Positions 35,104-46,204 of a stretch of 64,000 bases of DNA are shown here, piece after piece. Position numbers and translations under genes: made by a program. Position 1 is the stretch's first letter. Each line of letters begins with the position of its first letter. The DNA comes from Taiwanofungus camphoratus. Its lineage: Eukaryota > Basidiomycota > Agaricomycetes > Polyporales > Taiwanofungaceae. The stretch lies in the NCBI GenBank assembly GCA_003999685.1, contig CP021223.1, positions 2,294,001 to 2,358,000 of the forward strand, in the 5' to 3' direction. Below the pieces are notes generated by a model, which worked only from the letters and a program-made list of their open reading frames with translations, was not told the DNA's origin and searched no databases.

Positions 35104-36518
35104 GACAATGCAATCAGAAACTGTAGCGTTTGTAGCGTACAAGGTTGATGAAGCTGGTACACTTCAGCTTCCTGCCACCCTGCTCCTTTTGACTGCAAGG
35201 ATGTACCAACCAGACATAGAATAGTGAAAAATAAAGAATGGTACCGTTGTCAGCATGATGGACATGGCTACACAACACGAGAGGACTCACAATTGAGACA
35301 AATGCTTGATCGAACTTCAAATACGCCAAACAAAAAAGCGTACAAGCATCTGAACGTCAATCTTCAGTAGATCTGGAATTCAGACAAAAAAAACATACGC
35401 ACCAGTATCAAAACCTCCAATTGACCACTGCAATTGTTGTGCACGCACGTGCCATAGCCACACCTCAAGGCCCAATCTATAGAAAATTCTACATGGCCTG
35501 CAGCGACCGCTGTCTGTTTCAGTCAAGTAGACCACCTACATTGGAAGCAGCCTACTTACAACTACTTTTTGTGTTTCTATACCTTTATATCACCATTTCT
35601 ACCGGATTATCATCGACTTTATGATGCTTTCTTTTTTTTTTCTTATTGCATTATAAAGACACTTATGAACTACTATAAATTAAAATCATCATAAGACTTA
35701 TTGTGGTTACTATCTACATGATGCGAGACATCGAAGAAAGAGTACAAAAGCAGGAGAGGAAGGGTATTTGAAGTTGCAAATTTAGAGCAAGTATCACTGG
35801 CGTACACGTGCTCAGCCGCTCGCAGCGCGCTGACCCAGCAGCTTGCGCATGACTTTTGACAGCCACTGAGCACGTGCTTGCCACTTCTGCTTGCCCTAAA
35901 CTCGTCACCATGTTCTTTGCACATTGTGCTTCCTCTTTTTCTTTCCTTTCCTCATTATCTCTCTCATCCGCTGATGGTGGCACTTTGGCGCTGCCACCAG
36001 CGGTCCGCTACAACACCTTGGTATACCATTACTTTCCTTCTTAAGTAGCTAGAAATGAAATAGTGTTAGTTAATAAAGTTCAGCAACCCAGAATCATTAG
36101 TGAAAGATAATAAAAGGTAATAAATTCAGTACATGGTAAGATGTATTCATAGCAATGAATGTCTGTGGCACTCTGATATCGTTTGACGGCAGGGTCGTGC
36201 CATGGCCAATGCCAACCTGCAGGTGCTCAATGCTGATGTTGTAGATGGTGAATTCATGCTTGCATCGTTGGAGGTCTGGAGGTCTTCTCATGCCCTATGG
36301 GGAGTTGGGTCTACTGGTGCATCTTCATCCTTTTCGGCACCATTGCTACTGAATGCCTCCAATTTGGCGATGTCTACCTAGTTCCTTCTCAACTGGTGGC
36401 AGGTTTTCACTATTTATGGTAAGGTGGTTGAACTGTCTTGCCCTAAACTTGTAGCATGCAATTCTTGATGAATGTCGCTTGTTCCACCTTTTCGCACATT
36501 GTAAGTCTCGTCAGCATA
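35104..36518. promoter_or_regulatory. Arm control region between WD40 and Spt5-like genes (right)
   Basis: Mirror of 22457-23871. Here the inward gene is the WD40 gene and the outward gene is the right Spt5-like copy. The CACGTG-containing inverted pair is at 35805-35815 and 35866-35876. Confidence 0.5.
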
Positions 36519-39142
36519 ATGTCTAATAAGAGACCCAGATTGGTGAGTCCATCAGGTATCCTGGCGCGATATACTGATGGTCACTGCTTAGGACTCAACT
36601 TCACGCTTTCTTGATGTCAAAGCGCAGGTGAACAAGCACAACAGCGACTCCAGCGAGGAAGAGGAGGATGAGACTGGTGAATCCTAAACCCGTTACAAGA
36701 CACATAATCATCTAGCGGTTTACTGCAGATTTTATTGATCATGGTACTATCGACCCGGAATATAGTGAGATGAGGAGGCTGGCAAGTAGGGAGGTTCTTG
36801 AGGAGTCTGCGGAGGCTCTTACACAGCGACTTGTTGAGAGGTATCGACATACTTTTCGTGCAACGTTCCAATGGTGGGTGGAGGAGTCTCTTCCTTCGCA
36901 TGCGCTTCTGCCAACCCTGAATAATCCTTCCTTGTGGATCATCAATGTCAAGGTAAGTTTATCTTTAGTGATTCTATTGCTCATACTAACTCGTTTTCTA
37001 GCCCGGGATGGAGAAGGACACGTTCCAATGCATCCTCAACTCTTTCTTCACTCCCTCGTGTCGGTTCACAATCATATCAATTTTCATGCTCTCTGGCGTA
37101 GTTGGCCACTTGTATGTGGAGGCCACTACAATCCAGAAGGCACTTCTGGACGTTATGGGTTCCTGTCTTGCAAACTGTGAATATGCTATTGTGCCATTGA
37201 AAGAATGGGCCGCATTGTTGAAAATGCAGTACTCTCGTCACGACGTTCCATCAGATTCTTGGGTCAGGGTACGGTGGGGCAGGTACAAAGGTGACCTTGT
37301 GTATGTAACTTCAGTTGATAATGAGTCAGACACTGAGCTTTGGATGGTACCGCGTTTGAGCACCCACACATGGCAAAAGCAGAAACAGGGCAAACGTGGT
37401 AAGCGTGATTGTCCTGTTCCTGCTCTGTTTGACATACAGGAAACTCAGAAAATCCACAGTGACAATACGGTGCTGGCGAGTGGCGGGAAATATACTTTCC
37501 GTCGAGACATATATTAGGATGGTTTCATCAGACTCTGCCAACCGGCAACAGTGCTTCATATCCATGACATTCAAGCAAGTCAGGAGGAATTTATGGTCTT
37601 TGCTCAAGCCTCGTTTGTATCCCGGGATGCGTTGCGCAGGCTGGCTGTTGCAAATTCTCAAGCAGCCATGGCTCAAAGAGATCGGGTGAGAATCATTTCC
37701 AGCGAGCAGACAGGTCTTCAAGGTCGTATCTTGACACTAACAGACAGGATTGCGGAAATTGGTCTGGACACGGTCAATATATGAGGTGAAGATGTTGCAG
37801 TCGACATTGTTTCGGTGCCTCTTGGATGCTTGCAGTGCCACTTCAAAGTTGGCGACAATGTGAGAGTACAAGCAGGTGCGCAGTATGGGCAAGAGGGTAT
37901 CGTCATAGTTGTAGGCACGGCAGACTTGACATTCGCCGAGCGTCACACAGATGAGAGTGCGCGCCTTTTTTTTTGAAACCTTCTATAACTGCTGACATTC
38001 ATTCTCACAGGTCGAAGTGTTGCAAGACGACGTTACATGGCATGACCCACAACTAACTTTTGCGAATCCAGAGAGCGTACTGAGCAATATGCGCTTATTT
38101 TCTAATCGTCCGATGCATAATCCATGAATTATGCAGATGGTCCAGATCATCTCAGGCCCGTTCAAGGGCTATCTGGGATACATTAAAAGTGTCAATGTCT
38201 CGACAATTGACGTTGAGATGGTGACACCAGTTGGACAGTTGTATGCATTTTCTTTCTCGCAGCTAGCGTTCTGGTATATGTATCCCCCTTTTAACATTGA
38301 AATGGATGCTGATGTATATCCGCTCAGGTCCCATGGTGGTCAACTTCTCCCTCTCGACCCATCAATTCAAATCAGGTCTAAGGGTGTGGGGGCACAATTC
38401 CCTGGGCCTTCCACTCCTCGGCCCTCTACTCCTCGGCCCTCTACTCCTGCTCCCCCCTCCACTCCCCAGTCTTCTGTCCTCGAACTTGAAGCATCCACTG
38501 AATCGTTGTCAGTGTCAGCCGTTGATCTCGTGTGGGATCCATCCTCTCGAATGCCAGGTTCATCAGACTTGCATTCATTACTTCACGAACAGACACCAGA
38601 AACACCAGTTGTGCCTGTGGATTTTGTACCCACACGTGAGTACTGATGTTTCGTGTAGATGTTGACCGACAATGATATATATTTTGGCAGCTGGAACTGC
38701 AGAGTGGCTCTTACTGCCGACATTTGCTGGCGCACTAGAGACGTATGTCGTGCCGATGCAGCTCGTCAATATCAAGCCCCACAAAGAACAGGGTGTTGTG
38801 GGCTTCGAAGATGGCAGGCACAAAGGTACGCGGGTGAACACTGTCCCTGGCCTTCTACCCCGGGATGGTAAGGTGGCTGTTGAGTTCAAGACATGATTGT
38901 CAGTGACGCTGTTGTGGGTCCCCTCTCACTACTTGAAACATTCTCCAGCTTGCGCTGGAGCCCTTGCAATCACTATCGCTGATCCCAATGCAGGATTAAT
39001 AGGCAAGGCAACAAGTAGTCAAAATTCTGGGCAAGAGGGTCCGTGGATGTTGCAGGTGGATGGTAATCGTCAGAAAATACCGGAAGATCAAAGGAATCTG
39101 ATATGGATTGTTGATCCAAGGGTAAAGCCCAGGAGGAGATAG
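36519..39142 (+). pseudogene. Spt5-like gene, right-arm copy (NGN and KOW domains)
   Basis: First exons are clean: 36519-36542 (MSNKRPRL), 36592-36676 (Ser/Glu-rich), 36729-36952, then 37002 onward. The acidic N-terminus, NGN-like domain (PSLWIINVK, VVGHLYVEA, YAIVPLKEWAALL) and KOW units (WVRVRWGRYKGDLVYV, RVRIISSEQTGLQGRIL, NVRVQAGAQYGQEGIVIV, VQIISGPFKGYLGYI, IADPNAGLIGKA) follow the order of Spt5, with a Ser-Thr-Pro-rich stretch between the last KOWs. The frame continues across TAG at 37515 and TGA at 37782, 38125 and 38894, all explainable as C-to-T changes. It is better preserved than the left copy by one stop. Confidence 0.78.
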
Positions 39143-39483
39143 ATAGATAGTCTTCCGGTTGCCCTCATTTTCTTATGTTGTGCTCATGCTTTGACAAATG
39201 CTCTGTTGCTTCCGCATGTAGTGTAGTTCTCTGTATCCCTTTTTACATTTATACCTGCAAATGTATCTCTGTCTGTGTTGATTGTGCTTCAAGACTTGAG
39301 CTTGAGCTTCAGCTTGTGCCCCTGGTAGATTCTGTCTGGCTAGTGCTGCATGGTAAGATCACTCTACTACAGCAAAACCAGTTCCCGGCCTGTAGAACGA
39401 TGGCTTTAGACGTGCGAACAAAATGCACTGTACTTAGAGCCATTTGGTGCATTTGCAAAACATGGTTTGGCCTCTTAAGTTAA

Positions 39484-39523
39484 CCTCAGCGGACCGCTCA
39501 GTGGACCACTCAGTGGACCGCTC
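39484..39523. repeat. Subterminal 12-bp array, right
   Basis: Mirror of 19452-19491, with the unit AGYGGACCRCTC in tandem. One base differs from the left array. Confidence 0.55.
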
Positions 39524-39945
39524 AATTTGCAGTGTCTACATATTCTGCATGTGCCAATCACTATCACACCCTGACATATGTAAATCCACATTTATAATAT
39601 CTCTTTATGTATTTAGTTGTAGCATATCTTAACATCAGTGAGTGGACAAATTCAGAATAATCCAAGCTATAAAATTGGGAGAACATATGGGTCGATGCCA
39701 TATTGAACACCACATTTACCATATGCGTAACGCTATCAGGTGTTCACATATTTGAACCAGCAAATGCTATATATTAGAACAATAAGAATTTATAAATTGC
39801 GCCCTAGAATTTATGACTTGTGAATATTCATCTACATATCTAGAGTTTGCAGAACCATATGCCGCGTGAATAAAGCTCTCAGCATTGGTCACAATATGCA
39901 ATAGTATTTGCCGAGCATATTTCAAGGTGAGATATGTCTCCCGTG

Positions 39946-40300
39946 ATATCGACATTCGACACCATTTTATTCGCGAACGGATCGTCTCTCACGAGATCGC
40001 CGTTCCCCACTGCGCATCCGAAGACAACTGCACGGATTTACTGACCAAGCCGCACGCTCGCGTTACACACGAGTCTCAGTGCCAGCGCCTTGGACTATCC
40101 GCGCGTTGAGGGGGAGTGTTGTGGAGACGATTATAAATACATTACTATAGAAAGTAATCTACTTACTAAGAAATCATGTACCTACTCGAATATTCGACAA
40201 GTGGAGCCCCGAACAGCTATAAAAGCTTGCACGGGCGCTCCGGCGGTAATGTAGCTTCTTTTCTCACGCAACGCTCTCCAGCGACACTCTCAAGAAAGCA
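39946..40300 (+). mobile_element. Ty1/copia fossil: RNase H tail, polypurine tract and start of 3' LTR
   Basis: The first part reads as the C-terminus of copia RNase H (DIDIRHHFIRERI, then DNCTDLLTKPH, then QRLGL). It ends at a GAGGGGGAG polypurine tract (40108-40116) directly followed by an LTR start TGTTGTGGAGACG at 40117. A TATAAAAG box lies at 40220. The LTR end is not found, so the right border is approximate. Broken remnant; it abuts the end of the large transposon. Confidence 0.75.
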
Positions 40301-40615
40301 GCGTCCTAATGAAAACACCGGAAAGGCGCCGTTCGTCGAGATGCGACGCCCAGAGCAGGCCTACTCCAAGGCGCCAACGGCAGTGCTGACAACACGCAAG
40401 ACACCGTCAGCGCTAGTCATTCTGGTGCTGATCAACTGCCCTCGAGAATACTAGCCTTTCTGCCAGACATAGCAGACAAGCTATTGTCTTCCACTTCGGG
40501 CGGTTTATCATCTCTATCACCCCAGCTTCAGCTCTTTCCTGTCCGTACGCATTCTCGTGCCGAGTCTGCTTTGTGCACCGAAGCTCGTGAGTTTAATTCA
40601 TCTGCGACGGTTGAT
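40301..40615. other. Upstream region of HbrB-like gene
   Basis: Likely promoter and 5' leader of the following gene, possibly overlapping the end of the copia LTR. An open stretch (40484-40666) runs into exon 1, so an upstream start at 40484 is a possible alternative. Confidence 0.4.
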
Positions 40616-42278
40616 ATGGCCGCAACGCCCGGCCAACAGTCCAAGGGGCATACTTCGCCGTCTAAGGTGAGCTTCTACCGCATCCGATATTCTTAGGGCA
40701 GGCGACAGCATTCTTGCCACGGGTCCTTCACATGTCGATGAGCCAGTATATTTCTCAGAGGCACATCCGCAGGCTATATGCCTGGCATGGACCTTGCCTT
40801 GACTTGATCTATTTCAATTTGTGTGATGAACACACTGGTACAATCGTATGTGAAAGATGTGTTGCTACTGTCTCACCGTCGTCTGCCGTGGGATTCTATC
40901 ATCAGGAAGCAATCTAAGTTCATCGCATCGCCTCTGCGTGATTGTATTCTACCCACTAGGCTTTGTCCTCTCGCACTTATGACTCCAAATTGGTGTCCCG
41001 CGAAATGCATCGCTTAGGCAATCTCGCGCACTTGCCCACGCTTCCCCCTTCGCTCACCGCGGCACAATCCACCGTTTCTCTTAACATGGCTCCAAGCACT
41101 GGAGGCAGCACATCGGGATCGTCCGACAATCCGTGGCAATCGCTTCATGTACATGTTCTCCCGTTATTCAACGGCGAACCTTTGCGAGTGCCAATGTGAG
41201 TACGAGTTGATATTCAAACACGGTTCACTAGAACGAGGTACAGCGAAGATCTCAATCAACTCGTCCGACACCACATCCAGATGGTCGTCTCATCAGCACC
41301 GTCCAAGGCGCTCGCTACCCTCGAACATGATGCGTCAGAGCTCATTGCGTCTGGAATGGTCACTCTCAATGCAAAATTGACAGGGATAGAGGATGAGAAG
41401 CTTGTAGTTCGGGTGGTTGAGTTGTGGGGTTTCTTCTGGGATCAAGTCTTGCCTTACGTCGAAGGAGTAAGTGGACTTCTTTCTCATGTTTATAGTGAGG
41501 GGTTATAATTGTGTCCAAAAGGCTTTGTTACCCCTGCAAACAGATCCACTGCTCTCATCACTGTATCGCATGCCCAAAGCGCACAAGTCATCAACGCCCA
41601 TCGCGGGCCAGACAGGAAAAGGCTCCATATCTTCACTCATGCTTCAGTCTACCACCCAGATAGATGTGCGCACGGTAGCATTGCAGTCGTTCCGCGATCG
41701 GATCATCCTGCCAGCATTCCCGCGCTTATATGCGCGACTAACCATGCCCAAGGAAGAGATGCTTCCGGAGAGCCTTCTATCCCATCAGCCGCGGTTACAG
41801 CAGATGTAAGCAGTCCTGTCTTCTGGACATTTTGCCATCTACCCCCTTTGTCTGATGTCTATATTTCGAAATTGTTCTCTCAAGGCTCCTTGTTTCCCAA
41901 CGTCCTCAGCGGCCGATTTCATTTTCTCTGACAGCGCCTCCTCCACAACCGAGCGCTGGGGAGGCAGCAGTCCAGTATCTTCTACGTGCCGTTCGTGCGC
42001 CGCTCCCACAGCTGTCACGTAATCGAGAGCTCTCAACTGGTGCCCCATCTTTCCTATCTGCTGGCGCGCCGCGTGACCGGCGCGGGCGAATTGCACAGAA
42101 ACATGATTTGCACGGAAGGCGGAGTAGTAGTGGAATCAGAGATTGCATTATGGTGCCGGATGACGAAGATGGTGAAGGTCAAGATGTAGAAGGATGTTCT
42201 TCGAAGAAGCGGCAAATACATCTTTCCATTGAACTGAGTCAAGAGAAAGAGATGAAAGCCAGGGGAATACCGAAATGA
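40616..42278 (+). CDS. hbrB: HbrB/Bit61-like TORC2 subunit with a replaced C-terminal tail
   Basis: Five exons (40616-40666, 40960-41195, 41244-41466, 41522-41805 and 41885-42278) give 395 residues. TYDSKLVSREMHRLG, then LHVHVLPLFNGEPLRVPIED, then LWGFFWDQVLPYVEG and DVRTVALQSFRDRIILPAFP are HbrB-domain signatures. HbrB/Bit61 (Protor-like) is a TORC2 subunit linked to hyphal branching and actin. The frame crosses the edge of the duplicated F-box block at about 42184. The last roughly 30 codons are antisense F-box sequence, with the stop at 42276. Intron 1 is unusually long (293 bases). Core domain intact; likely functional, with a novel tail. Confidence 0.85.
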
Positions 42279-42722
42279 CAGATTCAAACTCTACAAAGTT
42301 GCAGAAATTGGCTGTGAAAAAGTGTAGGTTTTCAACTCGAGAAAAGCGGGCGAGAGCATTTAGGAACGCTCTATCTATGCGCATGTGATTCCATTTGATA
42401 TGTTCAAACCACAGTGTTTTGAGGCGGACAAGCTTGGGGGCCACTCTTGGTACCCATACCACGTGGTCCCTCCGGCACCAGTTGTCATATGCCTTGATAT
42501 GGAGCTCTCGGATGAACGATGCGATACGAGATCAGGTTTCAATCAACTTGGGAAAGCGCAGTAGAATAACCAAGTTTACAGGGCAACAGTATAAAAAAGA
42601 TGAAGGCAGTTCAAACGCTCCCAAGAATGGCAAGTAAGAGAGCATGAGCGAAGAGTTGGTATGTCGGAATGATTGTGATCGAGGATTTGGTCAATGATCT
42701 CCTGAGGAAACGGCAATGCCAT
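42184..42722 (-). pseudogene. F-box gene fragment (copy of 10204-11437)
   Basis: Homologous to the 5' half of the F-box gene: MALPFPQEIIDQILDH start at 42722, F-box, then the RLKTLWFEHIKW region. The frame is lost after the YTVAL segment because of small indels and base changes, and the 3' half is absent. The 3' edge of the fragment is fused to the HbrB gene running the other way. Dead copy. Confidence 0.88.
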
Positions 42723-42741
42723 GACACAGCCATGCAATGTT

Positions 42742-44617
42742 GATTTTCTCCCTGGGTCTCAGAACATGCCACTCTCTCTGTTTTTCAATGAGAATCAAGG
42801 GCAGCTCCAAAATTGCAGACTTGAATGAATCTGACTTGACTTCGGCCATCCTCTAACAGTCTCAATGAGAAGAGACATACGCTCCTCGCACAAGGTTACA
42901 GACAGTACGGGAAGGACATGTCGTGCCAGCGACCATAGCATACGTATGGTTCATTCCCTTGGGTGTACTGGCACCTTGCTTGTTGTCAGGTGGGGATAAT
43001 GAATCAGGCCGAGATTGGGGTGAATGCTGAGATTCATATGAGGTTGCATACGGCGCTAGATTAGCAAGGTGGATTGTCTTGAGCAGCTCTTCCGCAGCAG
43101 CAATAGGGACACGCAGGGTACCAAGGGCGTCACATTTGCCTTGCTTCGGAGCCTGTCTCATTCTAGTCAAGAGTTCCAAGCGGCGCCATCGGACCATCCA
43201 GTCGTAAGCCTCGGCCACGACATACTGGCTATCCTTAACTTCCTGCCTGATGGCCAGCTGTCTCCGCTGTGCTGCCGTAGAAGGCCCAAGATTAGCTTCT
43301 GCCCATTGTGCTACTTGCTCATCTTTAATCACTTGTGTTGTCCGCACAAACCGCGCGAATTCAAAGGCCTCTGTTTCAGCGCTTTTATCGAGGTCAACGA
43401 AGATGTTTCGAGGAAACTGGAGCATGCGCTCCAAACTGTGCAACACAGCTTTAAGCATCAATGGAAACACCTTGTCAGCCACCATATATGCACTTACGAT
43501 GGAAACGGAAGAGGCTTATCAGGGTCGGCGGGCGGTGCCTCTGCAGTCACTTTGGGGGTACCAGGGGATAGAGTATACCCTTCTCCCGCTTTACCAGTGA
43601 AAAAGTCAAAGAACAGCCGACCGTTGTCATGCCGCCATGACACTTCAGCAACACTGCCTGGATAGTGGGCCTTGACTTGCGCATTCGCACATGCCTGGAA
43701 GATTGCCGAAAAGCTGCCAACTAACATGGATTTGACGTCAGGAGGGACGTCAACTAGTTCTTTTGCTCCTGTTCCCGCCTTTTTGAGATGTAGCCGAACC
43801 TGATCATAGAGGTCCTGCCTCAGTGATTCATGAGCAGAATCAACGGGAGACATGTCATCCTGTCTTTCATGAACACGGGATGGATATAACACAGCCGTTC
43901 ACTCACGACTTTGACCCATTCACGTGGCCACATGAACTCTGTTATCATTTTGTGCTCGTCTTGCACAACCTCGTCACTAAGAACAGATCTTAGTACTGCT
44001 TTTCGATCGAATAGCCAGTTCAATATAAGTAAAGCATCGTTGTCTGCAGCTTTTCTGGCGAAGCTATGAGCTCAAATGTGAGCACCGCTTCAGTAGAGAT
44101 GTGGTGCTTTTACTGACTCGGAGCATGACAAATGTTTAGGTATTTCAACTGAGCCAACCCTGTTGTCTCAATGATCAATTACTTGTAGCGGTGTAGAAAA
44201 CGCCACTGTCATGACTGACCTGCTCCCGCCATCTCCATCTGGTGCGTTGATGCTCCTATAATGTGTTTGAGGATTAGTCATGTGTTGGAATACGAAACAC
44301 CAGATCACTTACGGAATAGAGGATTGAGTTTCTGAAGTCGCAGAAGGTGGCGAAGATAGTGCGTCCAAGGATTTCTTGCGGCTGATTTATGACCATATCA
44401 AGCCATGCCTCACATGAAATAAAGGATACGCACGACTTAGATGCCGATGTTGGCGCAGAGGATTTGGTAGACTTGGGAGCCATGTTTCCGAATCTGTGAA
44501 CGAAGTCAAGTATGAGGAAAGAACGTCGAACTGAAGCTTACCCTTCAGCGGCTTTATGGCCTGATCCCTCGATCCACGCCAAGATTCTCTCACGACGATC
44601 ACGGACCAGTACCGCGG
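42742..44617. repeat. Segmental duplication, copy 2
   Basis: Direct copy of 12883-14721. The homology ends just past the CCGCGG at 44612-44617, so the upstream palindrome of copy 1 is missing. On the left it nearly touches the F-box fragment. Confidence 0.85.
42862..44483 (-). CDS. Conserved hypothetical protein, copy 2 (possible frameshift near exon 1)
   Basis: Same five-exon layout as copy 1: 44483-44313, 44255-44220, 44063-43907, 43859-43498 and 43435-42862. The C-terminus is 36 residues longer. Exons 3-5 join in frame. Exon 1 carries four extra bases just before its donor site, so with the same splice sites exons 1 and 2 no longer match the frame of exon 3. Either another splice choice rescues it or the gene is a recent pseudogene. 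No domain recognised. MAPKSTKSS start shared with copy 1. Confidence 0.65.
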
Positions 44618-44856
44618 TCAGTTTCTCAATACATGCGTCCAGACGCCATTGCAAGACCGATCCTTGTCGAATCTCATCTGAATCGGCGCTTGCCTCCCGG
44701 CACGCTGCGTTGCGGACTTCTGAAGCACAGTCTGCCAGGCATAGAAGATATCGACAGAGAGAAAGGGCTGCACACGGATCAGAAACATCGATGTCGGAGT
44801 ATTGTTCAATGCACCCTAGATGAACTTGAGGCTACATCATCTCTTCATAAGCAATT
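44484..44856. other. Intergenic, nothing recognised
   Basis: Holds the truncated upstream region of the duplicated gene (to 44617) and then about 240 bases of unknown sequence before the 3' end of the next gene. Confidence 0.4.
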
Positions 44857-46189
44857 TTAGTCCCGATCTGTGCCAATACTTACAAGGATCCTCCCCGAAT
44901 CAGATTGCTTGTCGAGCCATCCAAAATAGACACGAATGGAACTGCCAGTTTTGGAAAACGCGAGCCCGATAAGAGGCTCAGAGACTTGCCACACATGCCT
45001 CTGATAGAGCATGCTTGACATGTGGACCGGCAGGCTAGTCTCCTCAGCCATGCACAGAATTGGCAGCGCACTCGTCCTCGGCAACGGCTTCGACGTAGAA
45101 TAGGCCAGAACGTGTGCATCAAGCTCAGCACGGCAGCGCTGATCTTCTTCGGGCTCTTCTTCAGGCACTTCTACATAAACAGGCCGATTGCACATGGCCA
45201 TAAACGTGGACAGACCGGGTCCTGCAAAGGAACGTGGCTTGGACGATGAAGTCGAGGAAGTTTCTTTCTCGTCGCCGTGTTGGCCGTCGGTGCCTTCGCT
45301 ATGCTGTTTCTCGCCGCCGGAATGTTCAGGCGTTCCGTGGTCGTCTCCATTAGACTCTCCGCCACCAGATCCATTGCCATTGGTGCCCGCTGCATGACCA
45401 TTGGCATTGTTTGATTCGTGTGCCTCAGGCTCGTCGCCGTCAGGATGCAGACTGCACGATACTTCCATACCAACTGAAACCATGAGAGGCACCCTAATAT
45501 CCATTTGCATGTATTTCAACAGAGGGCTGAACATGCCCGTTCCATGTCGAGGAAGAGCGACACATGCATCCTCGCTGTCGACCAAGGCAATTGTCACCAA
45601 CAGAGTGAGAGCGGATTCAAACATCACAAGAACAACTTGAAACTCACTCGACCAGATAATGATTCGAAACAGGGCACATGGCGTTACGCACCATGACAGC
45701 CAGAAAAGACTCCTTCGAGCTCGACTTGTTGCACAGATAATCCGAGATAATAGCATTCCTCAAAGAAACGCAATCGCTGAGGGTGGTGTTGAACACGTCA
45801 CGCAGACGCTGATCTATCTGACTCTCTGGTTCATTTTCGGGAAGGACATTCGCACTCGAATCCGGGGCCTGCAGCTCATGTAGTAGTGGTTGTACCCGAC
45901 GATCGACAGGTGGATATGGTCCCTAGAGACACAAATTCAAACGAAAACATTACTGCAACTGCACGTCACTTACATTCTTCACCCATGAGGGTAGCCGGAA
46001 AGCACTTTGAAGACGTGCGCCACATTCCCTGACGTTAAGCGGCCATGTCTCACCGTCCTCGCTATGGTTGTGATATACAACGTCGTCCTTGAGCAGCTGA
46101 ACATACGCAGAGTATGTCATGAGCGAATCAATTTTGATCCAATAGAGACTGCGGAAGGAGAACTTTGCGTCAAAGGTAGGCCAACTCAA
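44857..46189 (-). CDS. Hypothetical protein, multi-exon
   Basis: Minus-strand gene; the family is not recognised. A clear exon encodes WPTFDAKFSFRSLYWIKID and ends RLPSWVKN at about 45974. A 50-base intron follows, then an exon beginning GPYPPVDRRVQPLLHELQA at about 45922. The long last exon has a Gly/Asn/Ser/Glu-rich low-complexity stretch (about 45200-45440) and a conserved-looking tail with AEETSLPVHMSSMLYQRH and VYFGWLD. The first exon and ATG are unresolved; an acceptor CTAG just upstream of 46204 suggests a small upstream exon. Confidence 0.6.
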
Positions 46190-46204
46190 CGTAGCAAGAA
46201 ACGC

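Larger units (their letters stand above)
35088..39935 (-). repeat. Right arm of the palindrome (4.85 kb inverted repeat)
   Basis: Mirror image of 19031-23887; see that entry for pairing. Differences from the left arm are single bases in the outer 1.5 kb and one nine-base indel. These real differences argue that the palindrome is not merely an assembly copy. Confidence 0.97.
19013..39945. mobile_element. Large palindromic DNA transposon (about 20.9 kb), Tnp2/CACTA-Plavaka-like, with captured genes
   Basis: Two inverted arms (19031-23887 and 35088-39935) flank a core with a Tnp2-type transposase. Outside the arms the match continues for ten bases: CACGGGAGAC at 19013-19022 and GTCTCCCGTG at 39936-39945, with eight extra bases on the left. 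A CAC start is typical of CACTA-related termini. The arms also carry short subterminal arrays. Cargo is an Spt5-like gene in each arm, an accessory gene and a WD40 gene. Several genes hold in-frame stops, so the element looks dead. No clear target duplication is seen, so the exact ends are uncertain. Confidence 0.7.

Noticed and set aside
36519-39142. Stop-codon readthrough or an altered genetic code to explain TGA/TAG inside the Spt5-like gene
   Set aside because: Host genes in the window use TGA and TAG as normal stops, and the same class of stops occurs in the transposase and accessory gene, which fits decay.
19031-39935. Palindrome as a pure assembly artefact
   Set aside because: The arms differ by scattered substitutions and a nine-base indel, which a mirrored assembly copy would not show; long reads are still needed for certainty.
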